This document shows positions 1 to 11,118 of a DNA stretch of 64,000 bases, one piece after another (the stretch's first letter is position 1; every line of letters begins with the position of its first letter). Both the position numbers and the translations under genes were made by a program. The notes beneath the pieces were generated by a model. That model was not told where the DNA came from. It searched no databases and saw nothing but the letters and a program-made list of their open reading frames with translations. This DNA comes from Casuarina equisetifolia (taxonomy: Eukaryota > Streptophyta > Magnoliopsida > Fagales > Casuarinaceae), in assembly GCA_028551475.1 (NCBI GenBank), contig CM052361.1:14322875-14386874 (forward strand), written 5' to 3'.

Positions 1-1323
1 GCAGCAAACCCCAAAAGAGTAAAAGAAATAAAGGAAAAGAAAGTTACAAAAAGGCACATGAAGAAGAAAAGGAAAGAAAAAAAAAAGTTAAAAGAAAAAA
101 AGAGGAGGTAACGTGTAAAGTAGCAAAAGAGGAGGAAAAGGACAAAAAAGGACAAGAAAGGAAATAAAGAAAAAACGGCAAAAAAGTGAATTACTTAGGG
201 AGAATCTTAGGGCACACGTCCTAAGATAACATAAAAAGGGCAAAGGAACGTGAATTGAAAGGGAGAGAAGGCACCGCACAAAAGAAGGAGAGAGAGAAAA
301 GAAAGAAAAGAGATCAAAGAGAGAAAAGAAGAAGAAGTCGTGTGTGCCGTAAAAACTAACCAAGGAAGAAAGAAAAAGTGAGAAGAAAGAGAAAACCAAG
401 GAAGAAAAAGAAAACTAGAGGCGCGAAAGCTTTCCTCTACTTCTTATTATTCTTGAATTATAGGAATTCTGTAAAGAATTCTTAAAGAGAAGACAATGTG
501 GTGACAACCTTTTTTTTTTTTTTATTTAAGATGTTTTGCTTAATTTCTACTATTGCTTTAGTTTGTTATTTCATTATGTTCTAAACTTCTTTTGTTAGAG
601 TGAAGATGTAGCCTAACTATGATGATGTGAATTTTATAAGTTTTTATGTTCTGCAAGATATTTTATTTATGTGAGTAATATATTATTATGCTTAATGCTT
701 TTAAGTGATTAGCCACCACTTGAATGATTTGATGTGCATATTTGAGACTGAAAGGTAATAATATGCAATTACTTTTTATAATATATAACCATGAATTAAA
801 TGTGGATAGACATATACCATGTTATTTGTGTGGCTTTTGGTGATAAAATGATCAAAGGATTTATTGTAAACCAGGAATATTCACATATCCTAATGCATTT
901 AATTTGTTTCAATTCACATATAAAGATATAGTGAATTAATGAACTAAATAGGTTTACTATACCTAAACATAGGACAGTAAATAAATTAGAAAATTCTGCC
1001 ATCACATAGGTAATACCATTCTTGCAGGCATAAACCATGAAATTGATATCTAGTAGTTATGGTGAAATCGGAAGCTCTAACATATTTTTCATCTTGATTT
1101 TTCTTACTTGGATTCAATTTTAATTACTCTTAGTTTTCATTTTGAAAGTTTTAAATTTTAATTCATCATCAACAATATTTTGATTTGCTAGATAAATTTT
1201 AGGATTAATTCATCATTAGTACTTAATTAGTTCAGTATTTCACCAATCTTCGTGGGACGATACTTTTCTTATCATTATATTACTTGTTTGACATGTTCAC
1301 TTGCATTTAAAATCCACTGAACA
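1..1323 (-). repeat. LTR-like TG...CA repeat, copy 1 (cut by the window edge)
   Basis: The unit reads TGTTCA... on the minus strand from 1323 down to position 1, where the sequence begins GCAGCAAACC. The relative at 22208-23647 ends TTTGCTGCA, so this copy probably starts one base before the window. The two copies align along their length, for example 785-905 with the reverse complement of 22545-22650, and 1235-1323 with that of 22208-22300. The first 420 bases are almost pure purine on the plus strand. No coding domain is visible. The TG/CA ends suggest the terminal repeat of an LTR element, but I see no protein that would name the family, so the family is inference. Confidence 0.55.
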
Positions 1324-3770
1324 ATAAACCGCTCATTGGGATAGATATAGATGAATAATACCCCCTAGAAACGTATAAGATGTATGAAATATATGGTTAA
1401 AATTAATAAATATATTTACAATAATGAAGCAAATCGAGAACGAATTGATAAAACAAATCCAAGTATAATTAACTTTATTTTGATTATAAAAAGGTTACTT
1501 TATATTAATAAGAATTCACATATTTGTTTGAACTTATCTTATTTGTCCCAAGCATATGAATTCTACAAATTATCACAAACCCAAGCCAATAACTTATATA
1601 AGTTAAAATCTATATTTAAATATTACATAACACCATTTTTTATTAAAAATGAAATAAAAGAATATTTTGTTGAAATGCAAGAAATATTTGATTTCGAATT
1701 GAGACAACATAAGAACTTTCCAAATTCTCTAATTACTGAATGGAAAAACTGGCTAAAAAGTCATTATCAATATGATTTATCTCAGATTAGCTGGTTGAGA
1801 TTAGTACCATAAAAATGGTGAAATATAGCCAATGAATATCAATGCTATATGATTAATAATAAAGATTTAGACAAACGTGACTCATATGAAAAAAACCAAT
1901 TAATTCATTATGAATTTTTTTTTGAAATAGATTCATTACTAAATCAAAAAGAAAATTTTAAAAAACAATATAAATATGATTTTTTTTATATAAATCTATT
2001 AATTATGAAGATAAAAAAGACTTATATATTGATGAAATGCCATTACAAGTAAAGAATAAACAAGAGATTTCTTATACTTATAATACATCTAAATACAAAC
2101 CATTTGGCATGATGGAAAATATCCTTATCAATAATTATCTAGTAGAAAATGATAGTATAGATAGAGAAAATAATCTGGATTGAAAATATCTTGATTGGAA
2201 AATTATAAATTTTTGTGCTAGAAATACGAATGATATTAAGGCCGGGGTTGATATTGATACTACCCCCAACAGAAAATACTAAGATTGGGATTAATAATTA
2301 TCAAATAATTGATAAAATTGATAAGAAAGGTCTTTTTTATCTCAAGATTCATCAAGATCCAAAAATTCACCCATTCAATCAAAAAAAATCTTTCATGGAT
2401 TGGATGGGAATGAATGAAGAAATACTAATAAGCTGCCCCATATCGAATCTAGAACTTTGGTTCTTTTTAGAATTTGTGATACTTTATAATACATATAAAA
2501 TAAAACCTTGGCTTATACCAATTCAATTTCTGCTTTTCAATTTTAATGTAAATAAAAATGTTAATAAACATAGAAGCACCATTCAAAAGAAAAAAAGAGA
2601 TATTTTTATATTCTCGAATGAAAAAAAAAAACTCTTGAATTAAGAAATCAAAATCAAGAAAAAGAATTCACGGACCAAGCTGATCTTGAATCAGCTCTAT
2701 CAAACCAAGAAAAAGATGTTGAAGAAGATTATACAAGCTCATACATGAAAAAATGTATAAACAAAAAACAATACAAAAATAACACAAAAGAAGAGCTAGA
2801 GTTCTTCCTAAAAAGGTATTTGCATTTTCAATTGAGATGGGATGATTCTTTAAATCAAAAAATGATGAATAACATCAAATTATATTGTCTCCTTCTTAGA
2901 ACGAGAGATCCAAGAGAAATTGTTCTATCTTCTATTCAAAGGAAAGAAATGAATCTGGATATTATGATGGCCCAGAAAGATTTAGCTTTTACAGATACAA
3001 AAGTAATGAAAAAGGGAATATTGATCATCGAACCAATTCGTCTATTTGTAAAAAATAAGGGACAATTTATTATATATCAAACCATCAGTATTTCATTGCT
3101 TCATAAAAGTAAACACCAAAGTAATCAAAAATACCTAGAAAAAAGCTATGTCTATGTTGATAAGAGTAACAATAATTTTTCTCAATCTATTGCAATACAT
3201 CACAAAATGATTGAAAATATAGACAAAAATAATAATAATTTGCTTGTTCTTGAAAATATTTTATCCCTGAGGCATCGTAGAGAATTGAGAATTCTAATTT
3301 CTTTCTATTCTAGGAATAGAAAAAATATCCATAAAAATACAGTATTTTGCAATGGAAATAAGGTAAAAACTTGTGATCAAGTTTTGTGAAATAAAATCAA
3401 AAATATTGATAAAGATAAAAATAAACTAATTAAATTAAAGTTATTTCTTTAGCCCAATTATCAATTAGAAGATTTAGCTTGATTTGATACCAATTATGGG
3501 AGTCGCTATTGGTTTGATACCAATTATAGGAGTCGTTTCCGTATGACAAGGCTTCATTTTTTTTTTATGGTTGAAAAATGATTAATGGTACATTTTTACT
3601 AGATTTATGTACCATATTAAGTATATGAAGACAAAGAAACAAACATACCCATTATCTTATATTTCATTATGATACACAATATTAATTTAATTTTATGTAG
3701 CATTATATTAATTTGATGTAAAATGAATAAAAATATTTTTATTCATTTTTATGAGTACACAAGTCGACCA
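1324..3770 (+). other. Nuclear plastid DNA insertion (NUPT), left half
   Basis: This block is collinear with the plastid small single-copy region: the 3' part of ycf1 followed by about 200 bp of the ycf1-rps15 spacer (3563-3770). It resumes at 13826 with the rest of the spacer and rps15 in the same direction, which is the known plastid order and orientation. The gap between the halves is exactly one copia element with flanking GACCA/AACCA. The left edge abuts the LTR-like repeat at 1323, so the original insertion may extend beyond the window. The reading frames are broken, so it is an old, non-functional nuclear copy. Confidence 0.85.
1330..3562 (+). pseudogene. ycf1: Plastid-derived ycf1 (TIC214) 3' fragment
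   Basis: In plastids ycf1 encodes TIC214, a large subunit of the inner-envelope protein import complex. This copy holds only the C-terminal part, roughly 700 codons. Recognisable stretches include HYQYDLSQISW near 1765-1800, [19 protein letters not shown] near 2330-2390, [10 protein letters not shown] near 2438-2470, [17 protein letters not shown] near 2895-2945, and [16 protein letters not shown] near 3250-3300. The repeated WFDTN-type C-terminal end lies near 3480-3530. Open stretches at 1384-1812, 1849-2052 and 2215-2643 share one frame separated by stops. The frame changes between 2643 and 2745, and the last open stretch is 2745-3389. It cannot encode a working protein and lacks the long N-terminal half with the membrane segments. 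Confidence 0.88.
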
Positions 3771-3976
3771 TGTAAGGTTTTATGGTTATCCAAGAAAGGG
3801 AGGTTGAATTGGATATTTAGAACTTTTGTAAATTAATAAATTCCTTTTTTTTTTGTTTTCTTGCTTAACAACACATTGTGGTTAATTATCACAGTAGTAT
3901 CAAAGCATATAAATATAAATAAGGATAGAAAAATCAAGCTTAAAAATTACACGGTGGTTCGACACTTTTCACCTAC

Positions 3977-4741
3977 TGATGCGAATGTTATGGTGGGCTT
4001 GAGCGAGCTCGGGTTTAGAAAATATGTAAAAATCATTTTTTTGGTGTTTTGGGTTTTTTTGTGGGAAAAGTGAGTGTTTGGTAGGGAGGAAGGGAGAAAA
4101 AAAAATGAAAATAGGAATAATCAAAATAAAAGGATAGATGCCAACAAGCTCCAAGACATAAAGGCAACGCCACCAGTCAAGGAGGTGCTTCACCACCAAT
4201 CCCTGGCAAGAATTGGATAAAGGATGCAAAAAGTTGATCACACAACTTTGAGGTTTCTATTCTCTTGAAAACAACTCTACTCACAATTGAAACAATGCTC
4301 CCTTTAAATAGGCAGCTAAACCTAATTCTAGAAGGATCCTGGTAAATCAGGAATCCTTAAAACCTAATTCTAGAAGGATCCTGATAAATCAAGAATCCTT
4401 ATAATTAAGGAAGTTTTAACAAATCTGGATTCTGACAAATAAGGAATCCTAAACAAATCAGAAATCTGACAAGTATGAAAACCTAGATAAATCAGGAACC
4501 TAGACAATTATGGAAAACCAAACAAAAGGAAATATTCTCAAACAATAAATTAAACCTAGGAAATTAAGGACTCAACAATTATTTAGGAAACCCCTCATAT
4601 TAAAGGCTGCAGAGACGCTATGGAATATCCTTGGGCTACTTTTTCAACCTTGGCCTTCTTGGACCCATTGGATTATGTTGTGAACTCTTAATTCTTTGAT
4701 ATTGGAACTCATAATATTGGGCCTTAAGTGCATCCGCATCA
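3977..4741 (-). mobile_element. Solo gypsy LTR nested in the copia LTR
   Basis: A 765-bp unit starting TGATGC and ending GCATCA, flanked on both sides by the five-base target duplication CCTAC (3972-3976 and 4742-4746). It is the reverse complement of the LTRs at 11845-12586 and 49615-50370. No internal region is present, as expected after recombination between the two LTRs of a full element. It is younger than the copia LTR it interrupts. Confidence 0.92.
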
Positions 4742-5253
4742 CCTACAAATAATGTTTTAAATAATCTAGCACATACAAAGATCAATCTATCAGATGATAT
4801 TCACAAGATAATGAATTTAGAAAATATCATCGAAGATTTTCTTTTTCTTCAAGGATTGAAAAACACGATAGTGAGGATAGATAAGTCAAAGCTTCAATAT
4901 CTTTTGATCAAATTAGGAAGCTCAAACATTCACCCAAAGCTCCCTTTTATAGCAGATATTCAAACCTTGAACACATTAGGATTTCGGTTTAAACCTGTTT
5001 GAATTTCTTCCGTTGAGATTTGGTAAACATGACATCACATGGTTGCAGAGATGATGATTTTTGCAGCAAAATAGCCATTCTGACACTCCATCGCTTCATT
5101 TTTCTTCTCATTGGAGTCAGTGTTGAGAGAGAAAGTGAGAGGACGAAGGTGGCTTTAGTTGAGTGTGCGGCTAGGGCTTCAGATTTGTTCAATAAAAGAG
5201 CTTAAGCTCTTATCAGACTGAGATGCTGCCATTTCATTTTAGTGATAAGCGCT

Positions 5254-5455
5254 GGGCTCTAGCTTTATAGGCTCCAGCTTCACAGGCTTCAGCTTCACGA
5301 GCTTCAGCTTCATGGGCTTCAACTTCACGAGCTTCAACTTCACAAGCTTCAACTTCACGGGCTTCAGCTTCACAGGCTTCAGCTTCACAGGCTTCAACTT
5401 CACGGGCTTCAGCTTCACGTGCTTCAATTTCATGGGCCTCAGCTTTATGGGCTTC
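5254..5455. repeat. 15-bp minisatellite inside the copia LTR
   Basis: About 13 imperfect copies of a 15-bp unit close to GCTTCAGCTTCACGG. Because the unit is a multiple of three, open frames run through it on both strands (KLKPV-type and EAEAREV-type repeats on the minus strand); these are not genes. The sister LTR has only about three units at 13425-13475, so the array changed length after insertion. Confidence 0.9.
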
Positions 5456-5824
5456 AGATATATCTATGTATATATCTATATATATATATATGGTCGGTCC
5501 AATAAAGATATGTACTCTAATATAATCATGCCTTTGTCCTTCAAATGTACCTATAAGCATACCATTTCCAAGTATCACATTTCTTTAATATAAGCAATAA
5601 TATGAATTATTCTACTAATTAAAATACACATAAAATAATTCAAATTAACTTCATATTTGATGTTTGATAGTGGAATGTAAGAACCCAGCTACTTTATAAT
5701 ATCATTAATTGATATTATAATTTGCACACCTTTTACTTTGATGTTTAATATGTACACACAAATTCATATATTCAACATAATAAAATTTTTCTCAACAAAA
5801 CATACAAACACATGATTTTCAACG

Positions 5825-6329
5825 TTCTCCCTTTTTTTGATGATGACAAAATTTTCATAGTGAATCCAACCAACTAGCACATGTTACTACTCGGATAGCA
5901 TAAGGAGCACATAATCATATATCCAATAATGTATGAATGTATAACCACAGTAAGCATATTCATGTTTACACATATATTCATTAGGGCAAGTACATTCATC
6001 ATAGCAAGTATGTTTGTATACATAATATGCACTCACATTTAACTATCTTAGGTGTAAGAGAGTTTATCCCACATTTTGAACTGAAAGTCAGAAATGGAAC
6101 ATACATGTGCTACAATGTACTCTCTCCCCCTTTTTGACATTAGCAAAAAGAATATCATGGTAAAAGATAATCGAGGAAGATGGATAAAAATGAAGAGTAT
6201 GAGTGGCATGAAGAGATTAGTAGTAGAGATCTGACCTTGTTCCGAATATACAGGAGTGCTCCCCCTTAAGATAAGAACCGGATAAAGAATATACAAGCAA
6301 GGTGTAGAAAAAAAAATTACTTACAAATT
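5825..6329 (-). other. Copia element 1, untranslated 3' region
   Basis: No coding domain. It holds the polypurine tract next to the LTR and further short pyrimidine-rich tracts on the plus strand (near 6120-6135 and 6260-6270) resembling repeated polypurine tracts. Such repeats are described for Sirevirus-type copia elements. Confidence 0.6.
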
Positions 6330-7920
6330 TTAAGCAATATCATCAATTAGACACCTACCAAGCTTTCTTCGGAGAGTAGAAAACTTTTCATTATCCAATG
6401 GTTTAGTAAAGATATCAACAAGTTGCTGGTCAGTCCAAACAAACTCAATGGAAATATCAGATTTTTCAACATCATCTCGAATGAAGTGATGTCTTATTTC
6501 TATATGTTTGGTTTTAGAATGTTGTATCCGATTTTTAATTAAATTTATTGCACTGATATTATCACATTTCAATGGAATCTTAGTAAAGAAGATGCCATAA
6601 TCTTTTAATTGTTGTTTCATCTATAGAATCTGAGCACAATAGTTAGCCACAACTATATATTCTACCTCAATGGAAGAAAGAGCAATGCTGTTTTGTTTCT
6701 TAAAGTGCTAAGAAACCAGCATGTGTCCTAGAAATTGACATGTACCACTTGTACTTTTTCTATCTATTTTACAGCCAGCATAGTTAGAATCACTAAATGC
6801 ATGTAAATCAAACATGGTGTCTCTTGAATACCAAATTCCTAATGTAATTGTATCTTTTAGGTACCGAAAGATCCTTTTAACAGCTTTTAGATGTTGTTCC
6901 TTGGGATTAGATTGAAATCATGTGCACAAACAAGCACTGAATATAATGTCTAGCCGAGAGGCAGTTAAATATAGTAAGGAACCAATCATGCCTCTATACA
7001 TTTTGGAATCAACACTAACTCCAACATTATCATGTGACAAAGATGTAGATGTGCTCATAGGGGTGTTTATCGGTTTAGACTCATGCATGTTGTATTTTCT
7101 AAGCAACTCCTTTGTATATTTAGTTTGACTTATGAATATTCCTTTAGATGTTTGTTTAATTTGTAGTCCAAGAAAATAATTTAATTCACCCATCATACTC
7201 ATTTCAAATTCATGTTTCATAAAATCTGCAAATTGTTCACACATAATAGAATTTGTAAAGCCAAATACAATATCATCAACATAGATTTGGACAAACAAAG
7301 TATTATCTACCTTGGCTTTTCTAAAATTTGTATTTAGTAGAAAGGTACTTAACTTGTTGTACCAAGCCCGTGGGGCTTGTTTCAAACCATATAAAGCTTT
7401 AGAAAGCTTAAATACATGATTTGGACATGTGGGATCTTCAAATCCAGGTGATTGTTCAACATAAACTTCTTCTTTTACAACACCATTTAAGAAGGTACTC
7501 TTTACATCCATTTGAAAGAGTGTAAAGTTCATGTAGCAAGCAAAAGCAAGCAGCATTTGAATGACTTTTAATCTAGCTACGGATGCAAATGTTTCATTAT
7601 AGTCAATCCCTTCTTCTTGACTATATCTTTAAGCAACTAATCTAGCTTTGTTTCTGGTAATTGTCCCATACTCATCTAATTTATTTTGGAATACCCATTT
7701 TGTCCCCATGACCAAATGGTTTTGTGGTCTTGGAACTAATTTCCAAACTTTGTTTCTTTCAAACTAATTTAGTTCATCTTGCATAACAAGAAACTAGCTT
7801 TCATCTTCAAGAGCTTCATCTACTTTCTTTGGCTCTACTTAAGAAAAGAAAGCTTGATGTTCACATGTGTTGTGATATCTAGACCATGTACTTACTCTAT
7901 TTATAGGATTTCCTAGGATA
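6330..7920 (-). mobile_element. Copia element 1, reverse transcriptase and RNase H region
   Basis: Minus-strand RT is recognisable from MDVKSTFLNGVVKEEVYVEQ and LSKALYGLKQAPRAWYN, the catalytic YVDD motif (IYVDDIVFG), MGELNYFLGLQIKQ and SKMYRGMIGSLLYLTASRLD, in family order between about 7556 and 6918. RNase H follows at 6330-6620 with CDNISAINLIKN, KHIEIRHHFIRD and QLVDIFTKPLD. The family makes one polyprotein; here the frame is broken in several places, so this is a fossil. Confidence 0.9.
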
Positions 7921-7925
7921 TGTTG

Positions 7926-9074
7926 TTAATCTACTTCACTTCTTACTCTAGGAAAAGTGAATTCTCTTGAGTCTAACTCCCCCTCAACGGATACATAGTT
8001 ATCATTCACTTCTTGTTCAATAGGGTTCAGATTAGAGTCATCTTTAAATTTTACATGAATAGACTCTTCAACAATTAGAGTTCTCTTATTGAAAACTCTA
8101 TATGTTTTACTAGTTTGAGAGTAACTGAGAAATATGGCCTCATCATTCTTAGAGTCAAGCTTTCCAAGTGACTCTTTTCCATGGATCAATACAAAGCATT
8201 TACTTCCAAACACATGAAAGTATGATATATTCGGTTTTATACCAAACAATAACTCAGAAGGAGTCTTTTTCAAAACCGGTCTTAAGAATGCTCTATTTGA
8301 GATATAACAAGCCGTACTTACAGCTTCTCCCTAAAAATGTTTAGGAAGATTGTATTCACACATCATGGTTCTAGCCATTTCTTGAACTGTCCTATTTTTA
8401 CTTTCTACAACACTATTTTGTTGTGGTGTCCTAGGTGCTAAAAAATTATGAGAGATGCCATTTTTTGAACAGAATTTCTCAAAGAGATAATTTTCAAACT
8501 CACTACCATGATCTATCTGAATTTTAACTATAGTAAGATCTTTTTCATTTTGAACCATTTTAGAGAAATTAACAAATTTCTCGTATGCTTCATCTTTCCT
8601 AGCAAGTAGATATACCCAGGTATATCTTGTATAATCATCTACTATGACTAAAGTATAAGATTTCCCATTCATGGTAGCTGTTCTTAAAAGGCCAAACAGA
8701 TCCATGTGTATTAGTTCTAACGGTCTTGAGGTTGACACTATTAACTTTGGCTTAAAACTACTTTAAGTGTGCTTCCCTTTCACACATGCATCACATAACT
8801 TATTCTTATCAAAGGTGAGCTCGGCTAACCCCTTAACTAAGCCATTCTTAGATAATTTCTCTAACATTGCTAGACTAGCATGATTGAGTTTCTTATGCCA
8901 CAACCAAGCATCAACACTGTTATTAACAATTAAACATGTTTGTTCATTTGTTAACTTACTAAGATCAAGTACATAAATATTATCTTTTCTTTTCCAAATA
9001 ATTCTTACATTATTCTCCAAATTTTCAACAAGACAAAAGTTCTTTTCTAGATCTGATTTTGAAATCATTATCAC
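7926..9074 (-). mobile_element. Copia element 1, integrase region
   Basis: The pre-integrase zinc finger is seen at 8763-9074 (WLWHKKLNHASLAMLEKL, LCDACVKGKHT). The catalytic core follows at 8331-8738 with HMDLFG, VIVDDYTRYTWVYLL, QIDHGSEFENYLFEKFC and APRTPQQNSVVESKNRT. A C-terminal part lies at 7926-8273 (KTPSELLFGIKPNISYFHVF, KSDEAIFLSYSQTSKTYRVF-like). Order and motifs are typical of Ty1/copia integrase. It is broken. Confidence 0.9.
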
Positions 9075-9673
9075 ACAATTGACTTATACTTAATAAATTA
9101 AATTTTAATTCATCAACATATAACACATCAAATATGAGAAGAGATTTCAGGTTACCTATGGTGCCTATACCCTTAATTCTTCCTTTGGAGTTATCTCCAA
9201 AAGATATGGTACCTCTGGATTTCAACTCAAGTGTTGAGAAGAGCTCTATCATCCCAGTCATATGACAAGAAGAGCCGCTGTCCAGAATCCACAGTTCTTT
9301 GTGCTTCTTCTTGTTTATGTTCATGCTTATATCCTACATAAACAAAAGTTTATGTTGGAGATCTTGGTACCCTTTTTTCTTTGGGTCCGTGAGTGTTAGT
9401 TTCTAATGCATTGTTTATTTTCTTAGGTATCCTGATCTTGTATGCTCTTTTAAATCTAATAAGACATGTATCAAATGAATGACCAATATAATTACAATAA
9501 GAACATTTATGATGCAGCGGAAATTCACAGTCCTTATTATCAAAGAAGTTTGTAGATGTTTTTGTGTTCTTCAAAGAATTATATCCTATACTAACTTTAT
9601 TGTATACACCTTTTTGTGATTTTAACATATTATTTAACAAGTTACTACCTTTTGTAAACTTGTGTAACAACAT
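9025..9673 (-). mobile_element. Copia element 1, protease and second zinc-knuckle region
   Basis: The aspartic protease signature WILDSGSSCHMTG is read on the minus strand near 9250-9300. Upstream, 9350-9673 carries a CCHC-like knuckle (CSYCNYIGHSFDTC) preceded by a Lys/Asn-rich segment. The same knuckle occurs in the gag-only element at 38415-39056. Both match the gag-to-protease linker of this copia lineage. Confidence 0.82.
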
Positions 9674-10065
9674 ATTGTGTCATCCAATTTCATTTGAATT
9701 TTAGATTTTTCTTTTTCTAACTCTAGAATTTTCATGTTAAGTGTGGTTATGTCTTGGTTCTCACATACTATTTTTTATACATCATCATGCTTATTTTCTA
9801 GATGAGAATAAGTATTAATCATAGAGCATATATTAGACTTCATAGAAATGTTCTCAAATACATCAATACTTTCATGCATACAAGTCATAGACAATGTCAT
9901 GGTAGGTTTATCAATTTTAGATTTAAGTTTTGTAGATTTATATTTAGCTTTCATCCTCTTATATTTTTCTTTCATTCTTGTTGTATATTCAACCAGATTA
10001 AAGAAGGCAGTCTCAATAGCACCAGTAAGATTTGTTTTCGGTTCAAAATCACTTACCTCGAGTTC

Positions 10066-11058
10066 TTATTCTATTATTGCATTTGTAGTTAAGCAAAGGT
10101 AAGCAACTTCTTCTTGTTCTTTTTCATCTGATGAAGAGCTTTCATCATCCCAAGTAGCAATCATTGCCTTCTTTTTACCTTTATTGTTCTTCTTCTTAAG
10201 TGAAGGGCAATCAACCTTGATATGTCCAGGTTTTCTACACTCATAGCATAAGTTATCCCTATAATCATATGTTTCACTCTTTCTAAGTTGTCCTCTATTT
10301 CTTCCTAGGTCCTTTTTAAGATATTTTCTGAATCTTCTAGCTATAAGAACAATCTCATCATTTTTAGACTCAACTTCTTCAATCTTTTCTATTTCTACTT
10401 TTAAAACAAGTAACCTTCTATTCTCTTTTTCTCTTACCCTTCTAATTAATTGCATTTCATAAGTCTTTAGTGATCCTAATAGATCATCTAGGGTTAGACT
10501 ATCAAGATCATGTGCTTCTTCTATGGCCATTTTCTTTGGATCCCAACTCTCGGGTAAGGATACTAGCATTTTTCTAACCATTTCTTCATTTCTATAGGTC
10601 TTACCTAACAACTTAAGTTTAGAGACTATTTCTGTGAATCTACCAAACATGTCACTAATAGTTTCAAATTCAAGCATGATAAATAGTTCATAATCATGAG
10701 TGAGCATGGTTACCTTGGATGACTTAACCTTTTTAGCACCTTCGAATATAACTTCTAACTTGTCCTATATTTCCTTGCAAGTGAGGCAAGATGATACTTT
10801 ATTGAATTCAAGAGTCTTCAACCCACTATAAATCATGTTCATAGTCTTAGCATTTATTCCCATGATTTTAGCTTTATTTTTACTCCATTCATCAGTTTTG
10901 GGTAAAGTGGTACCCTTTCTGATTATTTGCTAAGCTTCAGGGTCTTGACCGACAATGAAGACTTGCATAAGTTGCTTCCAATGTCTATAATTTATCCCAT
11001 CAAACAAAGATAGTTTATTATACCCCCTAACAGCTACTCCTTTATCCATAGCCATGTA
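10066..11058 (-). mobile_element. Copia element 1, gag region
   Basis: The minus-strand gag has the UBN2-type capsid core (DMFGRFTEIVSKLKLLGKTY, MVRKMLVSLPESWDPKKMAI, LDSLTLDDLLGSLKTYEMQL) followed by a CCHC knuckle (CYECRKPGHIKVDC) near 10190-10250. The N-terminal part continues to about 11058. It forms the capsid in intact relatives; this one is broken. Confidence 0.85.
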
Positions 11059-11118
11059 AATGAATCTACTCTAGGATATTAAGCCTTTAAAATAGAGAAT
11101 CTAGCTCTAGATGCCAAT

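Larger units (their letters stand above)
3771..5824 (-). repeat. Copia element 1, 3' LTR (left)
   Basis: Starts TGTAAGGTTTTATGG and ends at the shared CATGATTTTCAAC border. It matches the right LTR at 11119-13825 in blocks on either side of the nested gypsy insertions. It contains the solo gypsy LTR 3977-4741 and a 15-bp minisatellite at 5254-5455. The polypurine tract of the element lies just outside it at about 5825-5840 on the minus strand. Confidence 0.88.

Noticed and set aside
88-399. Minus-strand open frame of 103 codons, very Phe/Leu/Ser-rich
   Set aside because: It is the pyrimidine complement of a purine tract in a repeat; the composition alone explains the open frame.
5234-5593. 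Open frames with KLKPV-like and EAEAREVEA-like repeats
   Set aside because: They are readings of the 15-bp minisatellite in an LTR; the sister LTR has far fewer units.
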